DNA from: Idiomarina zobellii | GTDB taxonomy: Bacteria; Pseudomonadota; Gammaproteobacteria; Enterobacterales; Alteromonadaceae | DNA length: 64,000 nucleotides | Direction of reading: 5' to 3' | Assembly: GCF_900100855.1 (NCBI RefSeq) | Contig: NZ_FNCB01000001.1 | Coordinates: 62,001 to 126,000, forward strand | In this document: one piece after another, positions 1 to 10,174 of the stretch | How the letters are laid out: the number at the start of each line of letters is the position of its first letter | Position numbering within the stretch: position 1 is the first letter of the stretch | Position numbers and translations under genes: made by a program | The notes under the pieces: model-generated | What the model was told of the DNA's origin: nothing | Seen by the model: the letters and a program-made list of their open reading frames with translations, nothing else | Databases searched by the model: none

Positions 1-64
1 GAACACGATCGGCTGACGTGACGGGTGATCTGAATGAGTACGACTGATCGTAAAAAGTCTGCAT
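1..64 (-). CDS. 5' end of an unidentified protein, possibly a GntR-type regulator (partial)
   Basis: The reverse strand is open from an ATG at 64 to the window edge, giving 21 residues (M-Q-T-F-Y-D ... S-A-D-R-V). An in-frame stop lies just upstream, so 64 is the only ATG start. There is no strong Shine-Dalgarno. The end SADRV would fit the beginning of a GntR helix-turn-helix domain, and the neighbouring TTGT..ACAA palindromes are of the kind GntR proteins bind. That identity is a guess from very little sequence; it could equally be a chance open stretch. Confidence 0.3.
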   Translation of the reverse strand, partial: MQTFYDQSYSFRSPVTSADRV

Positions 65-94
65 ATATTATTTAAATAAGTAGAAAATACTTGG

Positions 95-167
95 TTGTCG
101 ACAATCTACACAGGGTAGTCTAAATAACCACGTTTTTCAATTCCAAAACAATCGCATTGTCGACAAT
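95..167. promoter_or_regulatory. Pair of TTGTCGACAA palindromes between divergent genes
   Basis: Two copies of the same perfect palindrome, TTGTCGACAA at 95-104 and ATTGTCGACAAT at 156-167, lie 62 bp apart centre to centre, about six helical turns. They sit between the possible reverse-strand start at 64 and the forward gene at 236. Repeated, phased palindromes in a divergent intergenic region suggest operators for a dimeric repressor, for example of the GntR family. The regulator itself is not identified. Confidence 0.5.
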
Positions 168-235
168 TTAAGCACTCCTGCACTTGGGGAAATTTGGCTT
201 AGCAATGCCGTTTAATGATCTGATAAGATGCTTTT

Positions 236-2401
236 ATGAATGACGTTTTAATGACTTTTTTTGATCTGGGGCAGTACTCACAAGCTCCGCTACCCGGCAA
301 TTACAATTATTGGCTTGTTGCCCTGTCCTACCTTGTTGCTTTTATAGCGTCATTTACCGCGTTAAAGATATTTGAGCGTGCTCATCGTCATCGTTCAGTC
401 AGCCAACAGCGAACCTGGACGCTTATTACCGCAATTGTTGCCGGTATTGGCGTCTGGAGCATGCACTTTATAGGCATGATAGCGTTCCAGTTGCCTGTGG
501 TGGTTTCACACAGTATTGGATTGACTCTGGCCTCGATAGCCCCGGCTATTATCGGCAATTACTTTGCCTATTCTTTGCACCTGTCCGCAGACAAACTGGC
601 TAGTTTCAAAAGAGTACGCAACCAGGTTTCAAGCAAAACAAACATTCTTTCGGGCACTATTTTAGGTGCCGGTATTGGACTAATGCACTACCTGGGCATG
701 GAAGCTATGCAGTTAAATGCAGAGCTACTTTACTCGCCCTATTGGTTTGCGACTTCCATAGTTATTGCGGTGGCTCTAGGTATTCTTGCCATGAGTACTT
801 ATAGCCGCTCGAACACCATTCGCGGCGCCAAAAGCGAACTTCGAAAAATACAGTTTGTCACTGCGCTGATTATCGCTGCCGCTATTAGTGGTATGCACTA
901 TGTTGCGATGCTGGCCGCTCGCTTTTACGCAAATGAAACCACCATTAGCTTAACAACCGGTGCTCAACACCAACATTTATGGCTGATTTACGCTATTGTC
1001 ATTGCCGTCGCACTTATCGCGCTTATCTCCTGGGTTTCATCAGTCATTGATAGACGCTTTCAACATAATTACCGAGCCATACGTCAGTCAGACAAGCGCA
1101 TTCGGGAGCTAGCTTTCAACGATGCACTAACAGGTTTGCCGAATCGCCGCTCTCTTTTGGACTACTTATCTCAACAGCAGCAGGAAATACCTGAAGACGA
1201 ACACCTTGTTCTATTTTTGCTCGACATCGACAAGTTCAAAGTTCTGAATAACACGCTTGGACCGACCCTGGGCGATTTACTGTTGCAATCAGTCACTCAC
1301 AGACTCGAGCGCGTCAATTTAAACGTGCATATGGTTGCACGCCCCAGCTCTAACGAGTTTGCCGTGGTTGCCCGGGTGCGCAAGAGCAATAATCCGGTAC
1401 AGGCGCAGTCGCACGCGCTGAGCATGGCTAAAACACTGCAACAAGAGCTGCAAGCGCCCTATTCATTAAAAGATTACCGTCATCAGTGCTCAATGAGTCT
1501 TGGTGCAACAGTTATCAGCGACTTAACCAAATCGTCAGAAGACATACTGGTTCAGGCGGCATTAGCCTTAGCCGAAGCAAAACGCAATGGCATGGGCGAA
1601 ATTCGCTTATATCACCCTGAAATGGCCGATGCCATTGAAAAGCGAGTGAAGCTTGAGTCAGATTTACGCCATGCGATAGAAACGCGCACCGGCTTAGAGC
1701 TTTATGTGCAGCCCCAGCTTAATGAAAACCGAACTGTTATTGGCGCAGAGGCCCTTATTCGTTGGCATCATAGCGAGCGGGGAATGGTCTCTCCTGCGGA
1801 ATTTATTCCGCTGGCCGAGGAAACCGGTCTTATTATTGGTCTGGGTGACTTAATTAATGAGCAAGCCTGCCAAATTATTCGTCAGTGGCAACAGCTGGGT
1901 TTAAACGACTGGGTTCTTTCTATTAATGTCAGCGCACCGCAGTTTCAGCAACTGGACTTTGTCGACAAGCTAAACAGCCTGTTGAAGCATTACGAAGTGC
2001 CTGCCGGCCAACTTAAACTAGAGTTGACTGAGAGCGTGTTAATGCAAAACCTGGATGAAGTCATTCACAAAATTAACGAGTTGAAGCAACTAGGCATTCA
2101 GTTCGCGCTCGATGACTTTGGCACGGGTTACTCATCTCTTTCCTACTTGATGAAGCTGCCGTTTGATGTTCTGAAAATTGATGTGTCGTTCGTGCGAGAT
2201 ATGTTTCAGTCTAAGCAAAAAGAAGCCATTGTGCAGACGATTGTGCAACTGGCACATAACCTGGGGCTTAAAGTGGTTGCCGAAGGTGTCGAAACAGAAA
2301 AGCACTTTGACTACTTGTCTTCATTAGGCTGTGACTACTTCCAGGGCTATTTATTCAGCAAACCTGTTGCCGAGCCCGAGTTTAGACAGCAAAACCAGTG
2401 A
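236..2401 (+). CDS. MHYT / GGDEF / EAL cyclic-di-GMP protein, probable phosphodiesterase
   Basis: This is a membrane sensor joined to cyclic-di-GMP domains. The first ~270 residues hold seven-helix MHYT-type membrane segments with the motifs SMHFIGM (75-81), LMHYLGMEA (149-157) and GMHYVAM (219-225), a proposed metal or gas sensor. A GGDEF domain follows (about 290-455), but its active site reads SSNEF (371-375), so cyclase activity is probably lost. The EAL domain (about 475-715) keeps EALIRW (505-510), DDFGTGYSS (626-634) and EGVE (683-686), so it should hydrolyse c-di-GMP. It is monocistronic, and its promoter region contains the palindromes at 95-167. The ligand sensed is unknown. Confidence 0.9.
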   Translation: MNDVLMTFFDLGQYSQAPLPGNYNYWLVALSYLVAFIASFTALKIFERAHRHRSVSQQRTWTLITAIVAGIGVWSMHFIGMIAFQLPVVVSHSIGLTLASIAPAIIGNYFAYSLHLSADKLASFKRVRNQVSSKTNILSGTILGAGIGLMHYLGMEAMQLNAELLYSPYWFATSIVIAVALGILAMSTYSRSNTIRGAKSELRKIQFVTALIIAAAISGMHYVAMLAARFYANETTISLTTGAQHQHLWLIYAIVIAVALIALISWVSSVIDRRFQHNYRAIRQSDKRIRELAFNDALTGLPNRRSLLDYLSQQQQEIPEDEHLVLFLLDIDKFKVLNNTLGPTLGDLLLQSVTHRLERVNLNVHMVARPSSNEFAVVARVRKSNNPVQAQSHALSMAKTLQQELQAPYSLKDYRHQCSMSLGATVISDLTKSSEDILVQAALALAEAKRNGMGEIRLYHPEMADAIEKRVKLESDLRHAIETRTGLELYVQPQLNENRTVIGAEALIRWHHSERGMVSPAEFIPLAEETGLIIGLGDLINEQACQIIRQWQQLGLNDWVLSINVSAPQFQQLDFVDKLNSLLKHYEVPAGQLKLELTESVLMQNLDEVIHKINELKQLGIQFALDDFGTGYSSLSYLMKLPFDVLKIDVSFVRDMFQSKQKEAIVQTIVQLAHNLGLKVVAEGVETEKHFDYLSSLGCDYFQGYLFSKPVAEPEFRQQNQ

Positions 2402-2534
2402 ATTCGTCGTTTTCGGTTCCATTCTGTGGCTACCGCTAGTAAAGTATTGCCACCTTTTTCGACTCCGACTTTAGTCGAATAAGCTAAAAATAGACATAAC
2501 TATTTGATGTTAAATAACAAAATGGATAACAAGA

Positions 2535-4088
2535 ATGGATCCTAAAAATATAGTCGATAAAGACTCAAGCTTTTTCGGACAGCCAGGGGGCTTACAAACC
2601 CTGTTCTTTACCGAAATGTGGGAGCGCATGAGTTACTATGGCATGCGCGCGCTACTCGTTTTATTCATGACCGCCAGTCTGCAAGAAGGTGGACTCGCAA
2701 TAACCGTTGCCTCTGCAACCGCTATCTACGGCCTATACACCGGTGCGGTCTATTTCATGGGCTTACCAGGCGGTTGGATTGCCGACCGTTTGTTAGGTGG
2801 TCAACGCGCCACCTGGTACGGCGGCATCATCATTATGCTTGGCCACATTGTATTGGCCATTCCTAGTGAAGCAGGCTTCTTTGTTGGTATGATTTTGGTG
2901 GTACTGGGTACCGGCCTGTTAAAGCCAAACATCACTGCTATGGTCGGTCAGCTGTACAGCTCTGACGATGATCGTCGTGATGGTGGCTATACCCTGTATT
3001 ACATGGGTATCAACATTGGTTCAATCATCGGTTACTTTGTTACCGGTTACCTAATGGAAAACGCGGGTTACCATTGGGGTTTCGGTGCAGCAGCTGTTGG
3101 TATGGCATTCGGCCTTATTCAGTACAAACTGACTCAGCGTAAGTTGAACGGCGTTGGCGAAAAACCACCAAAACCAATGAGTCCTAAAGGTACGAAACGC
3201 AGTTGGGGAATCATTTGGCTGTTACTAGCAGGCCTAGCTGTTTATACCTACTTAGCACTGAACGACTACGTCACGATTGACCCAACCGTAGTTGCCGGAA
3301 ACGTTGCGATTATTTTCACCGTTATATTTTTCGTATACTACCTGTCCGTTTTTATCTTCGGGAAGTTGACTCGAGATGAAATGAAGCGCCTTGGTGCGCT
3401 ATTCCTGGTGTGTATTGCGTCAACGATGTTTTGGGCAGGCTTCGAACAGGCAGGTTCTTCATTTAACCTGTTTGCCCGTGACTTAACAGATCGCATGGTT
3501 GGTAGCTTCGAAATTCCAACCACTTGGTTCCAGTCACTGAACTCGATATTCCTGGTCATTATGTCGCCATTTTTTGCGGCGCTTTGGATCAACCTGAGCA
3601 AGCGTATGATCAACCCGTCGTACGGCTTTAAGAGTGCTATTGGCCTTATCATTATGGCGACAGGCTTCATTGTCATGTTCTTCGCCTCACAAGCCGCTGC
3701 AAGTGGACTTAAAGTGGCGCCATACTGGCTGGTTGCGGTTTACTTCATTCATACCGTTGGTGAGCTTTGCTTAAGCCCGGTTGCCCTAAGTGCAGTAAGT
3801 AAGTTGTCACCGAAGCGTATGGCGGGCCAGATGATGGGTATCTTCGTACTCACCTACTCCATCGGTAACGTTGTTGCTGGCTTGTTGGCTGGTGGCCTTG
3901 ACCCGGAGAACCCACAAGCAATGCCTGAGCTTTACTGGACCATCTTTGTGTTCGGTGTAAGCGTTGGTGCGGCGGTCTTCGTATTGGCTCTGTTTACCCG
4001 TAAATGGGAAAAACTGGCGCCGGACGATGGCGAAGACGAACACCCAGGTGCAGTTATTGATGCTAACGAGCCGGTTGGCAAACCTTAA
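2535..4088 (+). CDS. POT-family proton-dependent di/tripeptide transporter
   Basis: This 517-residue inner-membrane protein of the POT/PTR2 (MFS) family is predicted to import di- and tripeptides with protons. The hallmark ExxER-type motif is visible as EMWERMSYYG at 27-36 in the first helix. It is followed by a PTR2 signature around GGWIADRLLG (near 79-88) and about fourteen hydrophobic segments. Length matches the DtpA-like group. The last ~25 residues are acidic and cytoplasmic. It stands alone and ends in a strong hairpin terminator. Substrate specificity within the family cannot be read from sequence. Confidence 0.9.
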   Translation: MDPKNIVDKDSSFFGQPGGLQTLFFTEMWERMSYYGMRALLVLFMTASLQEGGLAITVASATAIYGLYTGAVYFMGLPGGWIADRLLGGQRATWYGGIIIMLGHIVLAIPSEAGFFVGMILVVLGTGLLKPNITAMVGQLYSSDDDRRDGGYTLYYMGINIGSIIGYFVTGYLMENAGYHWGFGAAAVGMAFGLIQYKLTQRKLNGVGEKPPKPMSPKGTKRSWGIIWLLLAGLAVYTYLALNDYVTIDPTVVAGNVAIIFTVIFFVYYLSVFIFGKLTRDEMKRLGALFLVCIASTMFWAGFEQAGSSFNLFARDLTDRMVGSFEIPTTWFQSLNSIFLVIMSPFFAALWINLSKRMINPSYGFKSAIGLIIMATGFIVMFFASQAAASGLKVAPYWLVAVYFIHTVGELCLSPVALSAVSKLSPKRMAGQMMGIFVLTYSIGNVVAGLLAGGLDPENPQAMPELYWTIFVFGVSVGAAVFVLALFTRKWEKLAPDDGEDEHPGAVIDANEPVGKP

Positions 4089-4112
4089 TAAAGGTTAAGA
4101 AATTAGCATTTA

Positions 4113-4139
4113 AAAAGGGACCTTTGGGTCCCTTTTTTA
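4113..4139 (+). terminator. Rho-independent terminator of the POT gene
   Basis: The hairpin has GGGACC (4118-4123) pairing with GGTCCC (4128-4133) around a TTTG loop. It is preceded by five A and followed by a run of T. It lies 25 bases after the POT stop codon and just before the convergent DUF4442 gene. Confidence 0.85.
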
Positions 4140-4150
4140 GTATGTCCGAT

Positions 4151-4621
4151 TTACTTTTTAGGCTTTTCGGAAACGTAGATAATAATCTCACCAGCAGCAA
4201 CCACGGTACCATCATCCCGTTTCGCTTCCACGGTTATTGGTTGCTCACCCACTTGCCAAGTCTGATCTGATGCCTTCGCCTCAATAGTCACGTCACTGTT
4301 TGTTTTTGCCAGATACTGAACATTCATACCTTTGGGGATCCAACGCAAATGCTTTGGAATAGAAGCTTCAGCTAATGCTCCCATCGCCATTTCCATACCA
4401 TTGCACACCGCAATAGCGTGCACCGTACCAATGTGGTTCTGAACAGCTTTGCACTTTTTGAACGTAAGCTGACAAAAGTTAGGCTCTAATTCAGTAATAA
4501 GCGGCTTAATAGTTGCAAAATAAGGCGCTTTTCGAGCAAACATTGCAGAGAAAATCTTGCGCCCAAACGGCAGTTTCAAACAACGCTCGTACAAGTTAAT
4601 TAAATAGTTGCCATTGGCCAC
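4151..4621 (-). CDS. DUF4442 hotdog-fold protein (thioesterase-like)
   Basis: This 156-residue protein has the pattern of DUF4442, a family with the hotdog fold of acyl-CoA thioesterases. The central region HIGTVHAIAVCNGMEMAMG is the usual conserved stretch (a helix packed in the sheet), followed by a strand-rich C-terminal half. There is no signal peptide, so it is probably cytoplasmic. Activity on acyl-CoA is inferred from fold only. It lies downstream of icd on the same strand but behind a terminator, so it is probably transcribed separately, and it converges with the POT gene. Confidence 0.7.
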   Translation of the reverse strand: MANGNYLINLYERCLKLPFGRKIFSAMFARKAPYFATIKPLITELEPNFCQLTFKKCKAVQNHIGTVHAIAVCNGMEMAMGALAEASIPKHLRWIPKGMNVQYLAKTNSDVTIEAKASDQTWQVGEQPITVEAKRDDGTVVAAGEIIIYVSEKPKK

Positions 4622-4660
4622 TCGCTATACTCCTGAAATTTAGTCGATAACTTATAAGCA

Positions 4661-4692
4661 ATAAAAAAGCAGGCCGAAGCCTGCTTTTTTAT
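4661..4692 (-). terminator. Terminator of icd (symmetrical hairpin)
   Basis: GCAGGC (4669-4674) pairs with GCCTGC (4679-4684) around CGAA, flanked by six A on one side and six T on the other. It can therefore work in both directions. On the reverse strand it closes the isocitrate dehydrogenase gene. Confidence 0.85.
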
Positions 4693-4710
4693 TGAGCTTA
4701 GCTCGCTTAA

Positions 4711-6957
<2,247 letters not shown>

Positions 6958-7010
6958 CTAAAGTAAATACGCAAAAAAAGTGGCAAGATTATAGGCGATT
7001 TGGCCTTAAA

Positions 7011-7451
7011 TTACCATGTACCGATGTTTTCCATTGACGCCCAAGGCTCCTCAGGCGGCAGGTGTTCGCCCTCCTGCAAAAGCTCAATTGAGATGTTATC
7101 CGGCGAGCGTACAAATGCCATATGCCCGTCACGGGGTGGCCGATTAATAATGACGCCGTTGTCTTTTAGCTTTTGACACAACTCATAGATATTCTCAACT
7201 CGAAACGCTAGGTGACCAAAGTTACGGCCGCCGCTGTAAGTCTCCGGGTCCCAGTTATAGGTCAATTCCAGCATAGGAGACTTGGTTTCTTTAGCCCGTT
7301 CTACGTCATCAGGAGCTGCCAAAAACACCAAGGTGAAACGGCCTTTTTCATTGTCCTTTCGATACACCTCTTCTAAACCGAGCAAATCACAATAAAAATG
7401 CAATGAGCGCTCCAAATCATGAACCCGAACCATTGTATGTAAATATCGCAT
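7011..7451 (-). CDS. gloA: Lactoylglutathione lyase (glyoxalase I)
   Basis: It converts the hemithioacetal of methylglyoxal and glutathione to S-lactoylglutathione, the first step of methylglyoxal detoxification. The 146-residue VOC-superfamily protein has two beta-alpha-beta-beta-beta modules. The four expected metal ligands are present: H5, E62 (in MLELTYNW), H80 (in NFGHLAFRV) and E123 (in SIELLQ). It is slightly longer than E. coli GloA, with a short C-terminal tail. It stands alone between icd and a small membrane-protein gene. Confidence 0.88.
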   Translation of the reverse strand: MRYLHTMVRVHDLERSLHFYCDLLGLEEVYRKDNEKGRFTLVFLAAPDDVERAKETKSPMLELTYNWDPETYSGGRNFGHLAFRVENIYELCQKLKDNGVIINRPPRDGHMAFVRSPDNISIELLQEGEHLPPEEPWASMENIGTW

Positions 7452-7536
7452 TGCCTACTCCTTGAGCGTTTTTCTTGATCTATATTAAAGATACATTTAA
7501 TATGCACTTATTAAACATGCATTGGGAATGTTTATT

Positions 7537-7758
7537 ATGAAACCTAATACGTTACTCAAAACCTCTAACACCTCTATGGTGGTGTTTCTGCTGCTTTCAA
7601 TTGTTGTGTTTTATCTAGCTTGGTTTCAGGAAGAAAACCTGCCACTAATGCTGCTCGTATTCTTACACTTATCGCAAGTGATTCTAGCCGGCTTATTTAA
7701 AGTCGCTTATGTTTTCCGTCTTATTGCGCAAAATCAGTTAGGGCAAAGTCTGCGCTAA
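7537..7758 (+). CDS. Small two-helix membrane protein, unknown function
   Basis: This 73-residue protein starts MKPNTLLKTSNTS and has two clear hydrophobic helices (about residues 13-31 and 37-58) separated by WFQEENLP. The start at 7537 is chosen because GGGA (7524-7527) sits 9 bases upstream; longer forms from TTG 7522 or ATG 7528 are possible. It overlaps the end of the convergent YgjP-like gene by 4 bases. I do not recognise the family. Confidence 0.6.
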   Translation: MKPNTLLKTSNTSMVVFLLLSIVVFYLAWFQEENLPLMLLVFLHLSQVILAGLFKVAYVFRLIAQNQLGQSLR

Positions 7759-8447
7759 CTATTCAGCCGTTGTTTGCGCTCTCGCCAGTCTGGTAGATAC
7801 TTGTCCATAAGACGATAAAATCGTTTGTTGTGGTAACGCTCATACAAATGCGTGAGCTCATGCACCACAACGTATTCGAGGCTCTCAGCCGCTTTACTCA
7901 TTAAATCAAAGTTTAACCAAATTTTATGGGTACGAATATTACAGCTGCCCCAACGGGTCTTCATCTTCCGCACGCCAAAGTCACTGGCAGCTACGCCCAT
8001 AATGGGTTGCCAATGTTCCAGTAGCTGCGCAATACGCTCTTTTAACTGGGCCCGAAGCCATTTATCCAGTTGTTTTTTACGGGCTTCTAAGTTGGACGGA
8101 TCAGACATACTTAAGGTGAGTGTCTTGGTTTCACGGCAAAGCGTTACCGCACTAAGCTGGGGAAATGCGCTTTTTCGTACCGCCTTTAAACAGTAGCTTT
8201 GCCCTTCAACAACGATCTCCGCGTGGTCTTCGTAAGACTGAGCCCGGGGCGTTGTTTCTTGCCTCTGCAGCAGCTTCTGCTGTTGCTCTTTTATCCATTC
8301 ACTTCGGGCTTCTATTACCGACTGTATATAGTCTCCCGGCCAATGTTTTGGTGCTGACACATGAACGCAGCCGGGCTCTTTTATCCGTAGGTAAAGGTGT
8401 TTAATGCGCTTGCGAGTTATCTCAACTTTGCAATCGCCTACATACAT
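7755..8447 (-). CDS. YgjP-like (DUF45/WLM-type) zinc metallopeptidase
   Basis: The 230-residue cytoplasmic protein carries the motif MKTRWGSC (162-169) and the zinc site HELTH (196-200) followed by LYERYHNKRF, whose H206 would be the third ligand. This is the YgjP/DUF45 family pattern. Family members are predicted metalloproteases, some linked to restriction-modification loci, but their substrates are unknown. The start lies 3 bases after the ion-channel gene, so it is the last gene of the uppP - channel - peptidase run. Confidence 0.8.
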   Translation of the reverse strand: MYVGDCKVEITRKRIKHLYLRIKEPGCVHVSAPKHWPGDYIQSVIEARSEWIKEQQQKLLQRQETTPRAQSYEDHAEIVVEGQSYCLKAVRKSAFPQLSAVTLCRETKTLTLSMSDPSNLEARKKQLDKWLRAQLKERIAQLLEHWQPIMGVAASDFGVRKMKTRWGSCNIRTHKIWLNFDLMSKAAESLEYVVVHELTHLYERYHNKRFYRLMDKYLPDWRERKQRLNS

Positions 8448-8450
8448 GAT

Positions 8451-9302
8451 TTACTCACTTGTTTCTCGTGCAGAGTGCTGGCTGACTTGTGCATGCTGGC
8501 CCTGCAATAAAGTTTTTAACTCTCGAATCTCATCCTGGAGTTCTCGCATAGTCGGCTCGGGCCCCTGCTCTTCTTCAAGCTGCCGACGTAATTCCTCAGC
8601 CTCAGCCTGACTTTCTTTGTCCATGACATTCACAACAATACCAATGACCATATTCAAGAACGCAAAAGCGGTCAGGAATATGAACGTCATGTAGAATATC
8701 CAGCTCCACGGATACACCTCCATGGTTTCGTATTGAACGTCCGTCCAGTCTTCAAAGGTCATAACGCGGAACAGTGTCAGCATGGATACCGCAATGTTCT
8801 CCCACAGGAACGGGTTAATATCGGCAAACAAATAACTGCCTACTGCGGCATAGATGTAGAAGATAATAAACATCAGCAATACCACATAGCCCATTTGCGG
8901 CAATGCTTTTAACAGCGAGGTAATTAACGTTCGCAGCTCCGGGATAATGGAAATCATCCTTAACACTCGGAAAATTCTGACTAAGCGAGCCAATAACGCC
9001 AGTTCCGAGTCATTAATCGGAATTAAACTGACCACCACAACCAGGGTGTCAAATACATTCCAGCCGTTTTTAAAGAAGTTCTTTTTGTCGTGGTCAGCAA
9101 TGAAGCGAATGCTAATTTCAACCACAAAGAAAACGGTAATAAACCAGTCCAGCCCTAGCAGAGCTGTATTTAAAAAACCGGGCAGGTCATAAGTTTTCGC
9201 ACCAATTTCTAATGCAGAAATAATAATGACGGCAATAACCGCAAATTCAAAAATTCGGTTACTTTTTAGCGCAAATAATTGTTTTTTTAAGTTCTCGTAC
9301 AT
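8451..9302 (-). CDS. Voltage-gated cation channel, NaChBac-like, with a Cav-like filter
   Basis: This is a single-domain six-helix channel subunit (283 residues) that should assemble as a tetramer. S1-S3 span about 17-100. S4 carries four arginines every third position (R106, R109, R112, R115). S5 spans about 137-160, the pore follows, and S6 spans about 200-227. The selectivity filter is TFEDWTD (182-188), with acidic residues at E184, D185 and D188. Sodium-selective NaChBac/NavAb have LESW here, whereas eukaryotic calcium channels and calcium-selective NavAb mutants carry extra acids. Calcium or mixed permeability is therefore likely but inferred. A charged C-terminal coiled coil (about 228-268) fits the tetramerisation bundle. 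It lies 3 bases downstream of uppP. Confidence 0.85.
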   Translation of the reverse strand: MYENLKKQLFALKSNRIFEFAVIAVIIISALEIGAKTYDLPGFLNTALLGLDWFITVFFVVEISIRFIADHDKKNFFKNGWNVFDTLVVVVSLIPINDSELALLARLVRIFRVLRMISIIPELRTLITSLLKALPQMGYVVLLMFIIFYIYAAVGSYLFADINPFLWENIAVSMLTLFRVMTFEDWTDVQYETMEVYPWSWIFYMTFIFLTAFAFLNMVIGIVVNVMDKESQAEAEELRRQLEEEQGPEPTMRELQDEIRELKTLLQGQHAQVSQHSARETSE

Positions 9303-9305
9303 GGT

Positions 9306-10103
9306 TTACACGAACACCCAAAATAGGACAGCAGCAAGCACCAGGCGATAAATAACGTAAGGCCACATACCAAAGTCATTAAGCCATTTTAAAAAGAAAT
9401 GAATGGCGGTAATAGCGGTAATAAAAGAAGCGACACCGCCCACGATAAAGCCATTCCAGTCAACCGCTATGCCGTCGTTGTATATGCTCAGCAGCTTTAT
9501 TAACGCAGCGGCTGTCGTAATTGGTATGGCCATAAAAAACGAGAACTTTGAAGCCGTTTCGCGATCGAGCCCCATAAACAGGCCTGCGGTAATTGTCGCT
9601 CCTGAACGCGATGTGCCGGGAATAAGCGCAACAGCCTGTGCTAAACCAACAATAATGGCGTCTTTTAAACCAATTGACTCAAGCTGGCGACGGCCGCGTC
9701 CCCAACGGTCAGCAACAGCCAGCAACACCGCAAATACCACAGTGGTGGTTATGATAACCCATACCGCTCGCAGTACCGTATCGATATAGTCAAGCAGTAG
9801 CACTCCGAAAACGCAGGCAGGGATGGTGGCAATAACAACCATCCAGCCCAGCTTACTACGGCCAACATTTTGTTGGGCCGGAATAGAGCGAAGACCGTCT
9901 GAAAACAGCGCACCGACGTCTTTGCGGAAGTACAGGATAACCGCCAGCAAAGTCCCCACATGCACCGACAAATCAAAGCCAACGCCCTGGTCATCCCAAC
10001 CAGTAAGCACTGGCATGAGAATAAGGTGCGCTGAACTGGAAATCGGTAAAAACTCAGTAATACCCTGCACTATCCCTAGTATAATGGCTTGCCAAAGCTC
10101 CAT
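9306..10103 (-). CDS. uppP: Undecaprenyl-diphosphatase UppP (BacA)
   Basis: This 265-residue polytopic membrane enzyme dephosphorylates undecaprenyl diphosphate to recycle the lipid carrier for peptidoglycan synthesis. It also confers bacitracin tolerance. The N-terminal block GIVQGITEFLPISSSAHL (about 9-26) and the second block PGTSRSGATI, which face each other in the active site, are both intact. About eight hydrophobic helices follow. Length is standard. It heads a tight reverse-strand run with the ion channel (3-base gap) and the YgjP-like peptidase, so all three are probably cotranscribed. Confidence 0.95.
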   Translation of the reverse strand: MELWQAIILGIVQGITEFLPISSSAHLILMPVLTGWDDQGVGFDLSVHVGTLLAVILYFRKDVGALFSDGLRSIPAQQNVGRSKLGWMVVIATIPACVFGVLLLDYIDTVLRAVWVIITTTVVFAVLLAVADRWGRGRRQLESIGLKDAIIVGLAQAVALIPGTSRSGATITAGLFMGLDRETASKFSFFMAIPITTAAALIKLLSIYNDGIAVDWNGFIVGGVASFITAITAIHFFLKWLNDFGMWPYVIYRLVLAAVLFWVFV

Positions 10104-10174
10104 TTAACGACTCGCTCTTTGTCTTTAATTGCCCAGAAATTGGCGAGCATTATAAACCGAAGTGGGCACTACCG

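Noticed and set aside
36-77. Short forward frame reading MSTTDRKKSAYII
   Set aside because: Only 13 codons, no ribosome-binding site, and it overlaps a longer reverse-strand reading.
2458-2479. Hairpin TTCGACT/AGTCGAA after the MHYT gene
   Set aside because: It has no T run on the forward strand, so it is not a convincing terminator, and no partner copy suggests an operator.
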